DNA of 37,577 bases from Planctomycetota bacterium (GCA_021414065.1 JAIOPE010000017.1:1-37577); one strand, 5' to 3'. Numbered from the stretch's first letter, positions 1 to 8,151 are shown. Notes: generated by a model from the sequence alone, not told the origin. A program made the numbers and translations.

Positions 1-615
1 CGCCATGAGCGCGGCCGACGGCGACAACCGCTCGGCCCGCCACAGCTTCGCGAGCGCGGCGAGCGAGTCGTCCGTGCCGAAGCGCGTCAACGCCAGCGCG
101 AGCGGGGCCCCGACGAACGTCCGTTGCGACGCTCGGAGCGCCCAGTCAGCGAGCGCTCGACCCGACTCCGGCGCGAGCTCGCGGAGCCGGGCGGCAGCCT
201 CCGGCCCGGGCGACGGCGCGCCGTCGGCGACCGGCGCGGCGCGCAGCAGCGAAACCGCCTCGCGATAGCGGTCGCGCGAGACCGTTGCCGCCGTCGCCGT
301 GAGCTTCCGGAGGATCGAGCGGGCTCGGTCGCGGACTTCGGCGTCGGGTTCGCGGAGCGCGTCCCGGAGCACCGGCACCGCGACGTCACCGAGCTCGGCG
401 AGCGCCGCCGCAGCCTCGTCCCGCTCGGCGGCCGTCCACGCCGCGAGCCGGGCGACCTCCCGCCGGGCGACGGCCTGGTCAGCGCCGCAGTCCGTCGGGG
501 GGGCAGACCGGCGGTCGGTCGGGCGGTCAGTTGGGCGATCAGCGTCGGGAACTGCGCTGACGAGCACGATTCCGGCCGCCGCAGCCGTCAGAACGATCGA
601 CCGGCGGATTCTCAT
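1..615 (-). CDS. Secreted HEAT-repeat protein, C-terminus missing
   Basis: The minus-strand frame opens with ATG at 613-615 and stays open for 205 codons to the left edge, so the 3' end is missing. The product begins MRIRRSIVLTAAAAG, a short Arg-rich n-region followed by a hydrophobic stretch. That fits a signal peptide or N-terminal anchor. A Pro/Asp/Arg-rich linker follows, then a clear HEAT-like helix pair around residues 70-105 (core GDVAVPVLRDALREPDAEVR). A further helical region with conserved Leu/Ala spacing runs to the edge. HEAT repeats form curved protein-binding scaffolds, and no catalytic motif is visible, so a scaffold or adaptor role outside the cytoplasm is inferred. No strong ribosome-binding site precedes the ATG. 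The protein may be much longer and could carry another domain beyond the edge. Confidence 0.7.
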   Translation of the reverse strand, partial: MRIRRSIVLTAAAAGIVLVSAVPDADRPTDRPTDRRSAPPTDCGADQAVARREVARLAAWTAAERDEAAAALAELGDVAVPVLRDALREPDAEVRDRARSILRKLTATAATVSRDRYREAVSLLRAAPVADGAPSPGPEAAARLRELAPESGRALADWALRASQRTFVGAPLALALTRFGTDDSLAALAKLWRAERLSPSAALMA

Positions 616-636
616 CTTGAGAGTATGGGATTCTCA
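606..636 (-). promoter_or_regulatory. Direct repeat GGATTCTCA x2 over the HEAT gene start
   Basis: GGATTCTCA occurs at 606-614 and again at 628-636, 22 bp apart, about two helical turns. The first copy covers the start codon of the minus-strand HEAT-repeat gene. Between them the minus strand reads CATACT (622-627), a fair -10 box whose start point would fall at or next to the ATG. A leaderless transcript with an operator over the start is possible. No convincing -35 box is seen. Confidence 0.25.
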
Positions 637-649
637 GGTCGGCGCTTTG

Positions 650-795
650 CGGCGGGGAGGCTTGACGTCTGGGGTGCGCGGCCCCAACCCGCGAGCGACT
701 GCGCACCGGAACCGGCCCGGACCGAGGAGTTGATGACCCCGCGCTCGTGGTGGCGCACCCGACGAGGTAGGGACGAGTTCCGACGGTACAGGCGA
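650..795 (-). repeat. Intergenic element, copy A
   Basis: This is one of four related stretches in the left 8.2 kb. Landmarks on the plus strand are GGCGGGGAGGCTTGACG near 651-668, CGGACCGAGGAG near 718-729, GCGCTCGTGG near 741-750, GACGAGGTAGG near 761-771 and ACGGTAC at 783-789. The same landmarks occur in the same order in copies B and C. Copy A is the most diverged and has small indels, one of them a single base in the core, so no common reading frame is preserved. It lies between two minus-strand genes, upstream of the HEAT-repeat gene. The rest of the gap, 796-1015, shows nothing recognisable. Confidence 0.65.
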
Positions 796-1015
796 GAGCT
801 CGACCGTTTCGGGTATGAGGTTCAAGCCCACGTCCGAGTCCGCATAGGAACCGGCCCGGCCGCGCGGTGACCCGGCCCAGCCTGTGACCCGACTGCGTCG
901 GCGTACGGAGATCGCGCGGCACTGCTGGAGAAACGAGCACCAGATGCTCGATTCTCCAGCACGGACCACCGCGCTCTCTGCGGCGTCGAGGCGGAACCCC
1001 CTCGGCGCTCCTGGG

Positions 1016-2200
1016 TCATCGCTTGAAGATCGGCATCATCCGGAGGATGAAGGCGTCGAAGAGAGGCACGGTGAATGCCATGTCGCCGTGGGCGGGGCTG
1101 TAGATCATCCCCTTCTTGATCAACTTCGCGCGCACAGGCCCGAGGCTCGTGATCTTCACGCCCAGCGTGTCTGCGATGGTCCCCGTCCTATGTACGCCGG
1201 GTCCGAGTTCGGCCATGGCCCGAAGGTAGTTCCGCTCACCCGGGGTGAGTCGGTCGAAGCGGACACGAAAGAAGTTCGCGTCTAGTCGCGGGACGGCCGT
1301 GCTCGTGGCCTTCCGGACGTCCGCCAGCGTGATCGGGCTCGAAGTGGCGTGGTTCCAGGCTTGGTACCCCCACTCCTGGAGGAAGTACGGGTACCCGCTC
1401 GTCAGCAGGTAGACCTCGTGAAGTCCCGCCGGTTCGAATACCACCCCCGCGGCCTGGGCCGGCTCTCGCAGCGCCGTTGCGGTGTCGTTCTCCGAGAGCG
1501 CGCCCACATCCGGGAAGCTGAAGAGTCGCTCAGCGTACGACTTGGACTCGCCCGCGAGCCCGGGGAGGATCGGTAGGCCGGCGCCGAGGAGGACCATCGG
1601 AAGCTGCCGCTGCTGGATCTTGTGCATGGCCATGATCAGCGCGCCGAGCTCCTTGTGGCTGAAGTACTGGAGCTCGTCTATGAACAGAGCCACGGCGCAT
1701 CCGCGCTCCTCGGCAGCCTCGGCGACGGCCACGAAGAGGTGGGGCAGATCGATCTCCAAGTCGCCGCTGTCGGCGGTTCCCTTCTCCGGCTCTACATCCA
1801 GCCCTACGCTCACCTCGCCGACGGTCATCTTCAGCGCCCCGATGAAACTCCGCAGCACTGCGAAGGCGCGGCGGGCCTTGTGACCCGCGCCGGCAGCGCG
1901 GTCCAGATCGTAGAGGAGCGTTCGAAGCGCGGGGGCGACGAGTGCTGCCAGGGGCTTGTCCTCGTGGGCCTCGATGGAGATCGTCCGGTACCCATCGGCC
2001 GCCGCCAACCGCTCGATCTCGTTCAGCAGGACCGTCTTGCCCACGCCTCGCAGTCCGGTCAGGAGCATGCTCTTCTCGGGCCGCTTCAGCTTCACGCGGC
2101 CGAGTAGCACCCGAGCCTGTGCCAGGATCGGCTCGCGCCCGACCAACTCGGGCGGCGGGGACCCGGCTCCGGGCGAGAACGGATTGGTGATGGGGTCCAT
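1016..2200 (-). CDS. AAA+ ATPase of the Orc1/Cdc6-like (AAA_16) type
   Basis: The 394-residue product has Walker A GLRGVGKT at residues 49-56 and a Walker B LFIDE at 172-176 followed by LQY. Its C-terminal third (about 300-394) looks like a winged helix. This arrangement is typical of stand-alone Orc1-like ATPases often found on accessory and mobile DNA; their roles are mostly unknown. No nuclease, protease or transmembrane segment is visible, so it is probably cytoplasmic and may bind DNA through the C-terminal domain. ATG at 2200 is preceded by AGGTAGG at 6-12 bases, which supports the start. An unusually AT-rich promoter/operator lies just upstream. The gene follows the chimeric transposase ORF on the same strand, with a 61-base gap. 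The partner or substrate cannot be read from the sequence. Confidence 0.85.
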   Translation of the reverse strand: MDPITNPFSPGAGSPPPELVGREPILAQARVLLGRVKLKRPEKSMLLTGLRGVGKTVLLNEIERLAAADGYRTISIEAHEDKPLAALVAPALRTLLYDLDRAAGAGHKARRAFAVLRSFIGALKMTVGEVSVGLDVEPEKGTADSGDLEIDLPHLFVAVAEAAEERGCAVALFIDELQYFSHKELGALIMAMHKIQQRQLPMVLLGAGLPILPGLAGESKSYAERLFSFPDVGALSENDTATALREPAQAAGVVFEPAGLHEVYLLTSGYPYFLQEWGYQAWNHATSSPITLADVRKATSTAVPRLDANFFRVRFDRLTPGERNYLRAMAELGPGVHRTGTIADTLGVKITSLGPVRAKLIKKGMIYSPAHGDMAFTVPLFDAFILRMMPIFKR

Positions 2201-2218
2201 GTATACCTACCTGTCTTG

Positions 2219-2265
2219 TTTATACACAATCGGCAGTATAAATAGATAAAGTCCGTACAGATCAA
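2219..2265 (-). promoter_or_regulatory. AT-rich promoter with palindromic operator for the AAA+ ATPase gene
   Basis: A perfect 7-bp inverted repeat, TTTATAC (2219-2225) and GTATAAA (2236-2242), is separated by 10 bp. On the minus strand it covers a good -10 box, TATACT (2235-2240). A possible -35 box, TTGATC (2260-2265), lies 19 bp upstream and overlaps the stop codon of the preceding gene. A half-site spacing of 17 bp centre to centre fits a dimeric repressor. The AT-rich patch stands out sharply against its GC-rich surroundings. Confidence 0.5.
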
Positions 2266-2771
2266 CCCGCCCGGAACACTCTTATGACCTCGTCGCCCAG
2301 GTGGTTGACGACCTTGACGGCGACTCGGCCCGATGCTGGCTTCTCGAACGGGCGTGACGTGTCGCTGTGCAGCGTCGCCCAGGCGTCGGCGTCGATCTCG
2401 GCCTGAATCGCCTGCGTGGACTTGCCGAACAGCGCGAGGTCGCCCTCGCTGCGGATCAGGGCGAAGTCCTGGTTGCCGCCCGTCTGCTCGTAGATGACCT
2501 GCGAGAGCTCCGTCTCCGTGGTCGTCAGCTTCTTGCGGGCAGAGAGGGACATCTGCCGATGGCATGTGCGGCACTCGTCCAAGCGCCGCGACGGCAGATA
2601 CCACGCGCGCTTGCCGCCGCAGTGGCGGCAGACGAAGCCACGACCGCCGTACTTCCAACGTCGCAACACGTCGGCGCACGCGGTTTCGTCGCAGAACCGC
2701 GCCGTGAACGCGATCAACGTCTTCGGCAGCGTGTCATCGCGCATGAGAGGGATCTGGTCAGCCAACGTCAT
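2262..2771 (-). CDS. Chimeric ORF: IS1595-type transposase zinc ribbon joined to a putative DNA-methyltransferase tail
   Basis: Residues 25-80 match the N-terminal zinc ribbon of IS1595-family transposases. Four cysteines are arranged as CRHCGG and CRTCHRQ, with FVC before the first pair and RQMSLSA after the second. The following DDE (ISXO2-like) catalytic domain is absent. After residue about 82 the sequence changes character and ends with GRVAVKVVNHLGDEVIRVF, which I recall as the kind of C-terminus found on adenine-specific (type III Mod-like) methyltransferases. The 169-residue product therefore looks like a deletion fusion of two remnants, not an active transposase or methylase. It has a strong ribosome-binding site, AAGGAGGT, four bases before the ATG, so it may be expressed as a small zinc-binding protein. 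The zinc-ribbon call is firmer than the tail call. Confidence 0.65.
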   Translation of the reverse strand: MTLADQIPLMRDDTLPKTLIAFTARFCDETACADVLRRWKYGGRGFVCRHCGGKRAWYLPSRRLDECRTCHRQMSLSARKKLTTTETELSQVIYEQTGGNQDFALIRSEGDLALFGKSTQAIQAEIDADAWATLHSDTSRPFEKPASGRVAVKVVNHLGDEVIRVFRAG

Positions 2772-2772
2772 C

Positions 2773-2793
2773 TAGACCTCCTTGTTAGGTCTA
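2773..2793 (-). promoter_or_regulatory. Inverted repeat that buries the ribosome-binding site of the chimeric ORF
   Basis: The plus strand reads TAGACCT (2773-2779), a 7-base loop and AGGTCTA (2787-2793), a perfect 7-bp inverted repeat. On the minus strand the 3' arm AGGTCTA overlaps the Shine-Dalgarno AGGAGGT and ends one base before the ATG at 2771. Folding would hide the ribosome-binding site. The same palindrome could equally be a repressor operator. Confidence 0.4.
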
Positions 2794-2866
2794 TGTTAGC
2801 TTTCCCCTCCGACAGACGGCTGAGCAACGTGGAGAGACCTCATCCGGGTTAGCGGGTCGGCCCCGC

Positions 2867-4018
2867 TCACCGGAACTCGCCGGCCCACAGCGCGTCGAGG
2901 AAGTCGCGCCACGGGAGGATCTCGATCTCGCCGACGCGCCGGGGGCGGGGGGCGAGCGATGCGACGACGTACCGCTTCAGGAGCTTCTCCTCCGCGAGCG
3001 CGCGGAGGGATCGCAGTTCGCGGTCGGGGACGTCGGTCTTCGCCTTCGCCTCCACGGCCGTGTGGTCGCCGAGGATGAAGTCCACCTCGAAGCCTGACGT
3101 GGATCGCCAGTGCGAGATCGGTGCGCCGGAAACGTAGTCGCGCCACGCGAACAACTCGTGGGCGAGCCACGTCTCGAACGCCTGCTCGAACTCCGGGGTT
3201 CCGGGCCGGACGTGTCGTCCCTGCAGCGCGCCGACGACGCCCACGTCGAAGAAGTGGAACTTCGACGAAGCGATGGGCTTGCGCAGCTCCGTCTGCCGCC
3301 ACGCGGGCACTTCGTGGAGCACGAGCGTCTCCCGGAGGATGTCGAAGTACTCGTACACCGTCGTCCTCGCCACCTGCGCGTCGTTCGCGACGTTCGTGAA
3401 GTTCACGATCGTCCCGTTGCACGCGGCCGCGACCTTCAGGAAGCGGCTGAACGCGGGGACGTTCCGCGTCGCGCCCTCGGCCGCGACCTCCTCGCGGAGG
3501 TAGGACCCGGCGTACGCTTCGAGGTCGGCGTCCGGCTCGTCGGAGAACCAGATCGACGGGAGCGTGCCACGCGCGAGCGCCCGTTCGAGGTCGAAGTGCG
3601 GGCCGAGCTCCCGCGCCGTGAGCGGGTGCAGGTGGCGGGTCCGCGCACGGCCGCCGAGCAGGTTCACCCCTCCGCGTCTCAGCTTGCGGGCCGACGACCC
3701 CGTCAGCAGGAACCGCGCGCCGCGCGACTCGATCAACCGGTGCACCTCGTTCAGGAGCGAGGGTATCCGCTGGATCTCGTCGATCACGACCACGCGCGAC
3801 GGGTCAGACATCTCTTGTCCGAGCCGAGACGGGTCGCGGCTCAGCGACAGGAACTCCGCGGTGTCGAGCAGGTCGTACACCCGCGCGTCCGGCAGCGCAT
3901 GGCGCACGAGGAAGCTCTTCCCGGTCTGGCGCGGTCCGAGCAGGAAGTACGACTTCTTCCGCAGATCCGCAGCCAGGTCGAGCGCGCGCGCCAAGACGGG
4001 TGTCGGGTTCATCGTCAT
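2867..4018 (-). CDS. AAA_14/DUF4143 family ATPase
   Basis: The 383-residue protein has Walker A GPRQTGKS at residues 28-35, Walker B VVVIDEIQ at 76-83 and the sensor-like LLTGSSARKL at 104-113. The C-terminal half has the DUF4143 layout. It ends with FEVDFIL followed by VEAKAK, an acidic-x-K pattern like the core of the PD-(D/E)XK nuclease fold, which this domain is thought to resemble. Members are very widespread, often laterally exchanged, and have no settled function; DNA binding or defence-related roles have been suggested. Tandem start codons exist at 4018 and 4012 (MTMNPTP), and either may be used. The gene lies downstream of repeat copy B and next to the chimeric transposase ORF. That supports calling 1.0-4.0 kb an accessory patch. 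Confidence 0.9.
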   Translation of the reverse strand: MTMNPTPVLARALDLAADLRKKSYFLLGPRQTGKSFLVRHALPDARVYDLLDTAEFLSLSRDPSRLGQEMSDPSRVVVIDEIQRIPSLLNEVHRLIESRGARFLLTGSSARKLRRGGVNLLGGRARTRHLHPLTARELGPHFDLERALARGTLPSIWFSDEPDADLEAYAGSYLREEVAAEGATRNVPAFSRFLKVAAACNGTIVNFTNVANDAQVARTTVYEYFDILRETLVLHEVPAWRQTELRKPIASSKFHFFDVGVVGALQGRHVRPGTPEFEQAFETWLAHELFAWRDYVSGAPISHWRSTSGFEVDFILGDHTAVEAKAKTDVPDRELRSLRALAEEKLLKRYVVASLAPRPRRVGEIEILPWRDFLDALWAGEFR

Positions 4019-4050
4019 TTATCATGTAGGATGACGACTCAGGCGTCAAG

Positions 4051-4196
4051 GGGCGGCGGGGGGAGGACTGACGATCGACGCGTCGCGCGACGCGCCTCCG
4101 CGGAGCGGCCGGGCCGGACCGAGGAGAACGCGACGTTGCGCTCGTGGCGGGCACCCCGACGAGGTAGGCACGACTCGCGAACGGTACAGGGCAGGC
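4051..4196 (-). repeat. Intergenic element, copy B
   Basis: This copy aligns over about 145 bp with copy C at roughly 80 percent by eye. Shared blocks on the plus strand are TGACGATCGA, CCGCGGAGC, CGGCCGGGCCGGACCGAGGA, ACGCGAC, GACGAGGTAGG and GCGAACGGTAC. The main difference is a 4-5 base indel near 4098. It fills most of the 253-bp gap between the protease gene and the AAA_14/DUF4143 gene and points the same way as copies A and C. The remainder of the gap (4197-4271) contains GCAGGCTCGACG twice but no clear terminator. Confidence 0.7.
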
Positions 4197-4271
4197 TCGA
4201 CGCACGAACCTCCCCGAGTCGCGATTGGTTCAGCAGGCTCGACGAGCGCCGCCAGCGCCGCGCGCGCCCCC

Positions 4272-6908
4272 CTACAGCAGCCCGAACACTGTCGTGTACG
4301 CCTTCAGCCACGACGACGCCGCGGTGATCGGCGTGGCGCCGGTCGCCTGGGTGTCGCCCTTCGCGATGAGCGCCGCGGCCTTGTCGAGGAGGCGTTGGTC
4401 GCGGGCGTTGCGGATGACCGCGCGGTTGGTGGCGGCGACGGCGGCCTCGCGAATGGCGAGGGCGAGTTCGCGGCGCGTGCCGGGGTCGGTGAGGGCGCCC
4501 TTTGCGCGGGCGAAGGCGGTGTCGATCGACGTGAGCGCAGCGCGGGACTTCGCGAGTGCGGTGCGCTCAGCCTTCGCGGCGCCCGGGGCGGTGGTGTCGG
4601 CGGCGGCGGCCGCGGCGGAACTGGCGGCGGCGAGATGGACGTCGGCTTGCTCGAGGGCGGACCGCGCGCGCTTCGGCAACGTGGCGACGGCGCGGAATGC
4701 CGCGACGTCGGCCGTCGCGGCGGCAACGACATCGGGAAGCGCGAACCCGAACGCGACGCCCGCGCTCACGACCATCGGTTGGCCGGACACGCTCGCGGAG
4801 ATCGACGCCGACCCGCGCTGCGTGCCGGCGGTGATCGTCGCTTCGTAGGCGCCGTCGCCGAGGTCGCCGGCGGCGGTGATCGTCGCGCCGAGCGTCGGTG
4901 CGAGGGGAAGCGTGACGGTGCGGAGCGCCCCGAGCGCCTCGTGAGCCGCGTCGCGGGGGACGAAATGGACGACGGCTTGTGCGGCGGCGTTCGCAGCGAT
5001 GCGCCGCGGCGTGACGGTCAGCGTCGTCTGGGTGGCGTCGGCGGGGCCGACGTACATGATCGTCTCGGCGTCGGGAGTGGTCGCCACGCCGAGTGCCGTC
5101 GTCACCACCACGGAGACGACGTCGCGTCCGGGCGCGGGCGCGGCAGCCACGGTGGAACGATAGGTGCCGTCACCCGCGTCGATCACGGGACCGAACGAAC
5201 CCGCGCCGGAGTGCGCGAGCGAAACGCCGGCGCCCGTGCCGATGGCCGTGCCGTCTCCGCGCCGCGGCGTGACGACGAGCGTGGTCGTCGCGACGCCGCC
5301 CGCGTCGATGCGGTTCGGAGCCGCGGCCGCGGCGGTGAGCACCGGACTCGGCGCGTCGGAGGCGACGGAGACGAACAACACGTACCAGTTCTGCGACGTG
5401 CGGACCGCCACGTCCTGGCCGACGCGCAGGAACCAGCGGCCGGTGGTCGGCACGGGCCAGCCCACGATGCGCGCGTCGCGGTCCTCGCCCACCAGTTGCG
5501 ACGAGAACGCGTTGTTGCGGATGTCGAACTGCTGCTGCGCGGTCTGCCCGGCGGCGTCGGCCAGGCGCAGCGTTGGATCGGCGTCGCTTCCCAACTCCCA
5601 CGCGAGCACGCTGAACGTGAGGCGGTCTCCCGCCGTGGCGTCGAACCCGTACCAGTCGAAGTCGGTGGTGTTCTCGAACCGGCCGGCAATGGCCTCGCCG
5701 ATGCGGATCGACGACGCCTGCTCCTTCGTGTCGTTTGGTTCGAATGGGGCGGACGACGCTGCGGCGTGGATCGTGCCGGTCGCCACGGACTCCAACTCCC
5801 CGACGAGGAACACTCGCGACGGCCCTGGGTTCCCCTGCGGATCGCCGGCGACCGCCGGTAGGAACGCGGTGGAACCCGTGCGCCACCACTCGTTCATCGC
5901 GCCTGCGAGCGGGTGCGTCGGCGTGGCGACGACGCGATACGCGCCGCGCGGAAGCCCCTCGATCTCGAACGTCCCGTCGGGTGCCGTGAGGGCCGACGCC
6001 GCGGGCTCGGCCGTCGCCACGGACACCGCGACGACGCTCACCGCCCGGTCGTCCTTCACGCCGTCCACTGCGACCGCGCCGCGCAGCGAGCCGGTCGTCG
6101 CGCGGAACGCGTTGTTCGGGTACATCGAGCCGACGAGCGCGCGGTCGTCGGGTTCGATCGAACGGAGCGAGATCTGCCCCAGGTTCGCCGCGTAGTACAT
6201 CGTGGAAAGCCGGAGCGGGACGTGGTCGCAGCCGATCGCATGGCCCCACTCGTGGGTGATGAGCGACTGGATGTCGGCGTCGCTCGCCACGCCGAAGGAC
6301 CAGGTGTCCCACGAGAAGGACTTGTCGTTCATCACGACGTCCATGTCGGTGACGGTCGAACCGTTGCGCGTGGGGAAGGTGGCCGCGAACGTGAGCGGGC
6401 CGAGGTCCGTGGAACTCCACCCGATCCAGTTCACGCGGTCCGAGCCGTTCCGGCCCACGGCCGACCGCGACAGGTCCGGCCGGAACCGGATGCGCGTGGT
6501 GCCGACGGCCCACGACTGGACGGCGTCCTCGATCGCGGCCGAGGGGGCCTTCGAGCCGTTGATCGCGTCGCGGAGGCTCGCGCCGTCGGCGTAGAACGTC
6601 ACTTCGCCGTCGATCACGTTCGGCTGCGGAGTGTCGAGGTCCCACTTATAGGGCACGCCGGTCTTGTCCACGAGCGGCACGCCGGCGGGCGCGGGCGGAG
6701 CGACGACGGTGGTCGCAGCCGCCACCGCGAGTGCCGTTGCGGCGAATCGTCGGCGGGGGTGGAGGATTGACGATCGATGCGCCTCGCGACGCGCATCCGC
6801 GGAGCAGAGCGGCCGGGCCGGACCGAGGAGGACGCGACCTGGCGCTCGCGGTTGCGTTCCAGACGAGGTAGGACCGAGTCGCGAACGGTACGGTTGGTGC
6901 GTGGACAT
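4272..6908 (-). CDS. Secreted matrixin-like zinc metalloprotease with Ig-like and PPC-type domains
   Basis: Numbered from ATG 6908, a signal peptide core (RRRFAATALAVAAATTVVA) lies at 52-70. The protease domain (about 85-260) carries HEWGHAIGCDH at 219-229, the HExxHxxGxxH zinc site of metzincins, and a Met-turn candidate STMYY with Met237. After it come a carboxypeptidase-regulatory-like domain (GTFEIEGLPRGAYRVVATP), a PPC-like domain opening EPNDTKEQA, two Ig/invasin-like domains with TPRR strands and DGTYR turns, and an Ala-rich helical tail of about 150 residues. The product is probably exported and may bind surface polymers. The start is doubtful: residues 1-50 coincide with repeat copy C, yet no ATG, GTG or TTG lies between 6908 and the signal peptide core. 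An upstream frameshift or a rare start codon is possible. Confidence 0.88.
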   Translation of the reverse strand: MSTHQPYRSRLGPTSSGTQPRAPGRVLLGPARPLCSADARREAHRSSILHPRRRFAATALAVAAATTVVAPPAPAGVPLVDKTGVPYKWDLDTPQPNVIDGEVTFYADGASLRDAINGSKAPSAAIEDAVQSWAVGTTRIRFRPDLSRSAVGRNGSDRVNWIGWSSTDLGPLTFAATFPTRNGSTVTDMDVVMNDKSFSWDTWSFGVASDADIQSLITHEWGHAIGCDHVPLRLSTMYYAANLGQISLRSIEPDDRALVGSMYPNNAFRATTGSLRGAVAVDGVKDDRAVSVVAVSVATAEPAASALTAPDGTFEIEGLPRGAYRVVATPTHPLAGAMNEWWRTGSTAFLPAVAGDPQGNPGPSRVFLVGELESVATGTIHAAASSAPFEPNDTKEQASSIRIGEAIAGRFENTTDFDWYGFDATAGDRLTFSVLAWELGSDADPTLRLADAAGQTAQQQFDIRNNAFSSQLVGEDRDARIVGWPVPTTGRWFLRVGQDVAVRTSQNWYVLFVSVASDAPSPVLTAAAAAPNRIDAGGVATTTLVVTPRRGDGTAIGTGAGVSLAHSGAGSFGPVIDAGDGTYRSTVAAAPAPGRDVVSVVVTTALGVATTPDAETIMYVGPADATQTTLTVTPRRIAANAAAQAVVHFVPRDAAHEALGALRTVTLPLAPTLGATITAAGDLGDGAYEATITAGTQRGSASISASVSGQPMVVSAGVAFGFALPDVVAAATADVAAFRAVATLPKRARSALEQADVHLAAASSAAAAAADTTAPGAAKAERTALAKSRAALTSIDTAFARAKGALTDPGTRRELALAIREAAVAATNRAVIRNARDQRLLDKAAALIAKGDTQATGATPITAASSWLKAYTTVFGLL
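6751..6897 (-). repeat. Intergenic element, copy C (overlaps the predicted protease start)
   Basis: This copy matches copy B almost end to end: TGACGATCGA near 6768, CCGCGGAGC near 6798, CGGCCGGGCCGGACCGAGGA near 6810-6829, GACGAGGTAGG near 6862 and ACGGTAC at 6885-6891. In copies A and B the element is intergenic, but here the protease frame reads through it. The copies differ by indels that are not multiples of three, so the element itself does not look protein-coding. The match ends where the protease signal peptide begins, as expected if the element is the 5' untranslated region of that gene. Confidence 0.7.
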
Positions 6909-6923
6909 CCGGCCGCGATCCTA

Positions 6924-8111
6924 TCAGTCGTCGTCGCGCGAGAGCGTCGCGGTGCAGAACGCCACGCGCAGGTGCCGTGTCTCCGGGACCATCGGGTGCG
7001 ACGGATAGTCCGAAGGCTGACCGTGGACCTCGAGCACGCGCAGGCGCGCCCGCTCGGCCTCGGCGGCGTCGTGCAGCGTGCGCAGGAACGCGTCGTTGTC
7101 CATGCCCCGGAAGTTCGTGGCCGCGACGAACAGCCCGCCCTGCGACAGCACGCGGAGCGAGGCCCGCGCGATCGAGCGGTACCCGTCCTTCACGTTGAAC
7201 GCGCCGCTCGTCTTCGACGAACTGAACGTCGGCGGGTCGGCCAGGATCACGTCGAATCGGCGACCGGCCGCGGAGTAGCCCTTCATCGCGTCGAACACGT
7301 CGGCCGGGGCGGTCTCGTGCGGCACGGGCGCGGCGCCGTCGGGGGTGTTCAGTTCCACGTTGTGCTTCGCGGCGTCGAGGTACTGCCGCGAGAGATCCAC
7401 CGACACGATCGACGCTGCGCCGGCCGCGGCCGCGCATCCGCTGAACGCGCCGGTGTGAGCGAAGAGATTGAGGAAACTCCTGCCCTTCAGGTGCGGCGCC
7501 AGCGCGCGGCGGACTTCACGCATGTCGGTGAAGAGCCCCGGCTTTCCGCCCGCGGCGATCTGGGCGACGTACGTGCCCGTCGGTTCGCGCAACTCGAGGA
7601 TGTCCGGGGCGGGCTCGCCCGCGACGAGGTGACTCGTCTTGTCGTCGCGCACGTAGATGCCCGCCGCAGGAACCGCCGCGGCCACCGCATCGACGATCGT
7701 CGTCTTCAGGCGCTGCAACGCGTCGCTCTGCAGCGTGATCGAGACCCACTCGCCCCAGCGGTCCACGAGGATGCCGGGCAGGTAGTCGCCCTCGGCGTTC
7801 ACGAGTCGGTACGCGTCGGTCGTCGCAGGCAGTCCGAGTCGCTCGCGCACCGCGACCGCCTCGGCCACTCGCTTCGCGATGAGGGCCGCCCCGACGTGCT
7901 CGTCCCGGTCGCGCGTCCAGACGCGCACCGCCACGGGCGACGACGGGTCGTAGATCCCGCGTCCTACGAAGTCGTGCTCGGGCGTGCCCAGGTCCACCTC
8001 CGCTCCCGGCCGAAGGCTCCGCGGCCGCTCGCTGAGCGCCTCGCGGTAGAGCCACGGGTGCCCCTGGCCGATGGCCCGGGCGTCTTTCGGATCGATGCGG
8101 AGGAGGTTCAC
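6924..8111 (-). CDS. rlmI: RlmI-like 23S rRNA (cytosine-C5) methyltransferase
   Basis: At 395 residues the protein matches the usual length of RlmI/RlmK-type class I methyltransferases. An N-terminal PUA-like RNA-binding region (1-70, opening LLRIDPKDARAIGQGHPWLY) precedes the catalytic fold. The SAM-binding motif LNLFAHTGAFSG lies at 214-225, an acidic VSVDLS at 237-242 and the DPPTFS motif at 292-297. In E. coli the enzyme makes m5C1962 in 23S rRNA; the same activity is inferred here by family. The start is GTG at 8109-8111 with no clear Shine-Dalgarno. The gene is divergent from the efflux operon and has the element fragment D in its upstream region. Its stop lies 15 bases from the predicted protease ATG. 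Confidence 0.88.
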   Translation of the reverse strand: MNLLRIDPKDARAIGQGHPWLYREALSERPRSLRPGAEVDLGTPEHDFVGRGIYDPSSPVAVRVWTRDRDEHVGAALIAKRVAEAVAVRERLGLPATTDAYRLVNAEGDYLPGILVDRWGEWVSITLQSDALQRLKTTIVDAVAAAVPAAGIYVRDDKTSHLVAGEPAPDILELREPTGTYVAQIAAGGKPGLFTDMREVRRALAPHLKGRSFLNLFAHTGAFSGCAAAAGAASIVSVDLSRQYLDAAKHNVELNTPDGAAPVPHETAPADVFDAMKGYSAAGRRFDVILADPPTFSSSKTSGAFNVKDGYRSIARASLRVLSQGGLFVAATNFRGMDNDAFLRTLHDAAEAERARLRVLEVHGQPSDYPSHPMVPETRHLRVAFCTATLSRDDD

Positions 8112-8151
8112 GGTGAGGCGAGGGTACTCGGCGCCGGGCGGCCGGCGGCAA

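Noticed and set aside
1016..4018. A complete restriction-modification or transposon system
   Set aside because: Only ATPases and a truncated chimeric ORF are present. No methyltransferase catalytic motif, nuclease gene or element ends could be identified.
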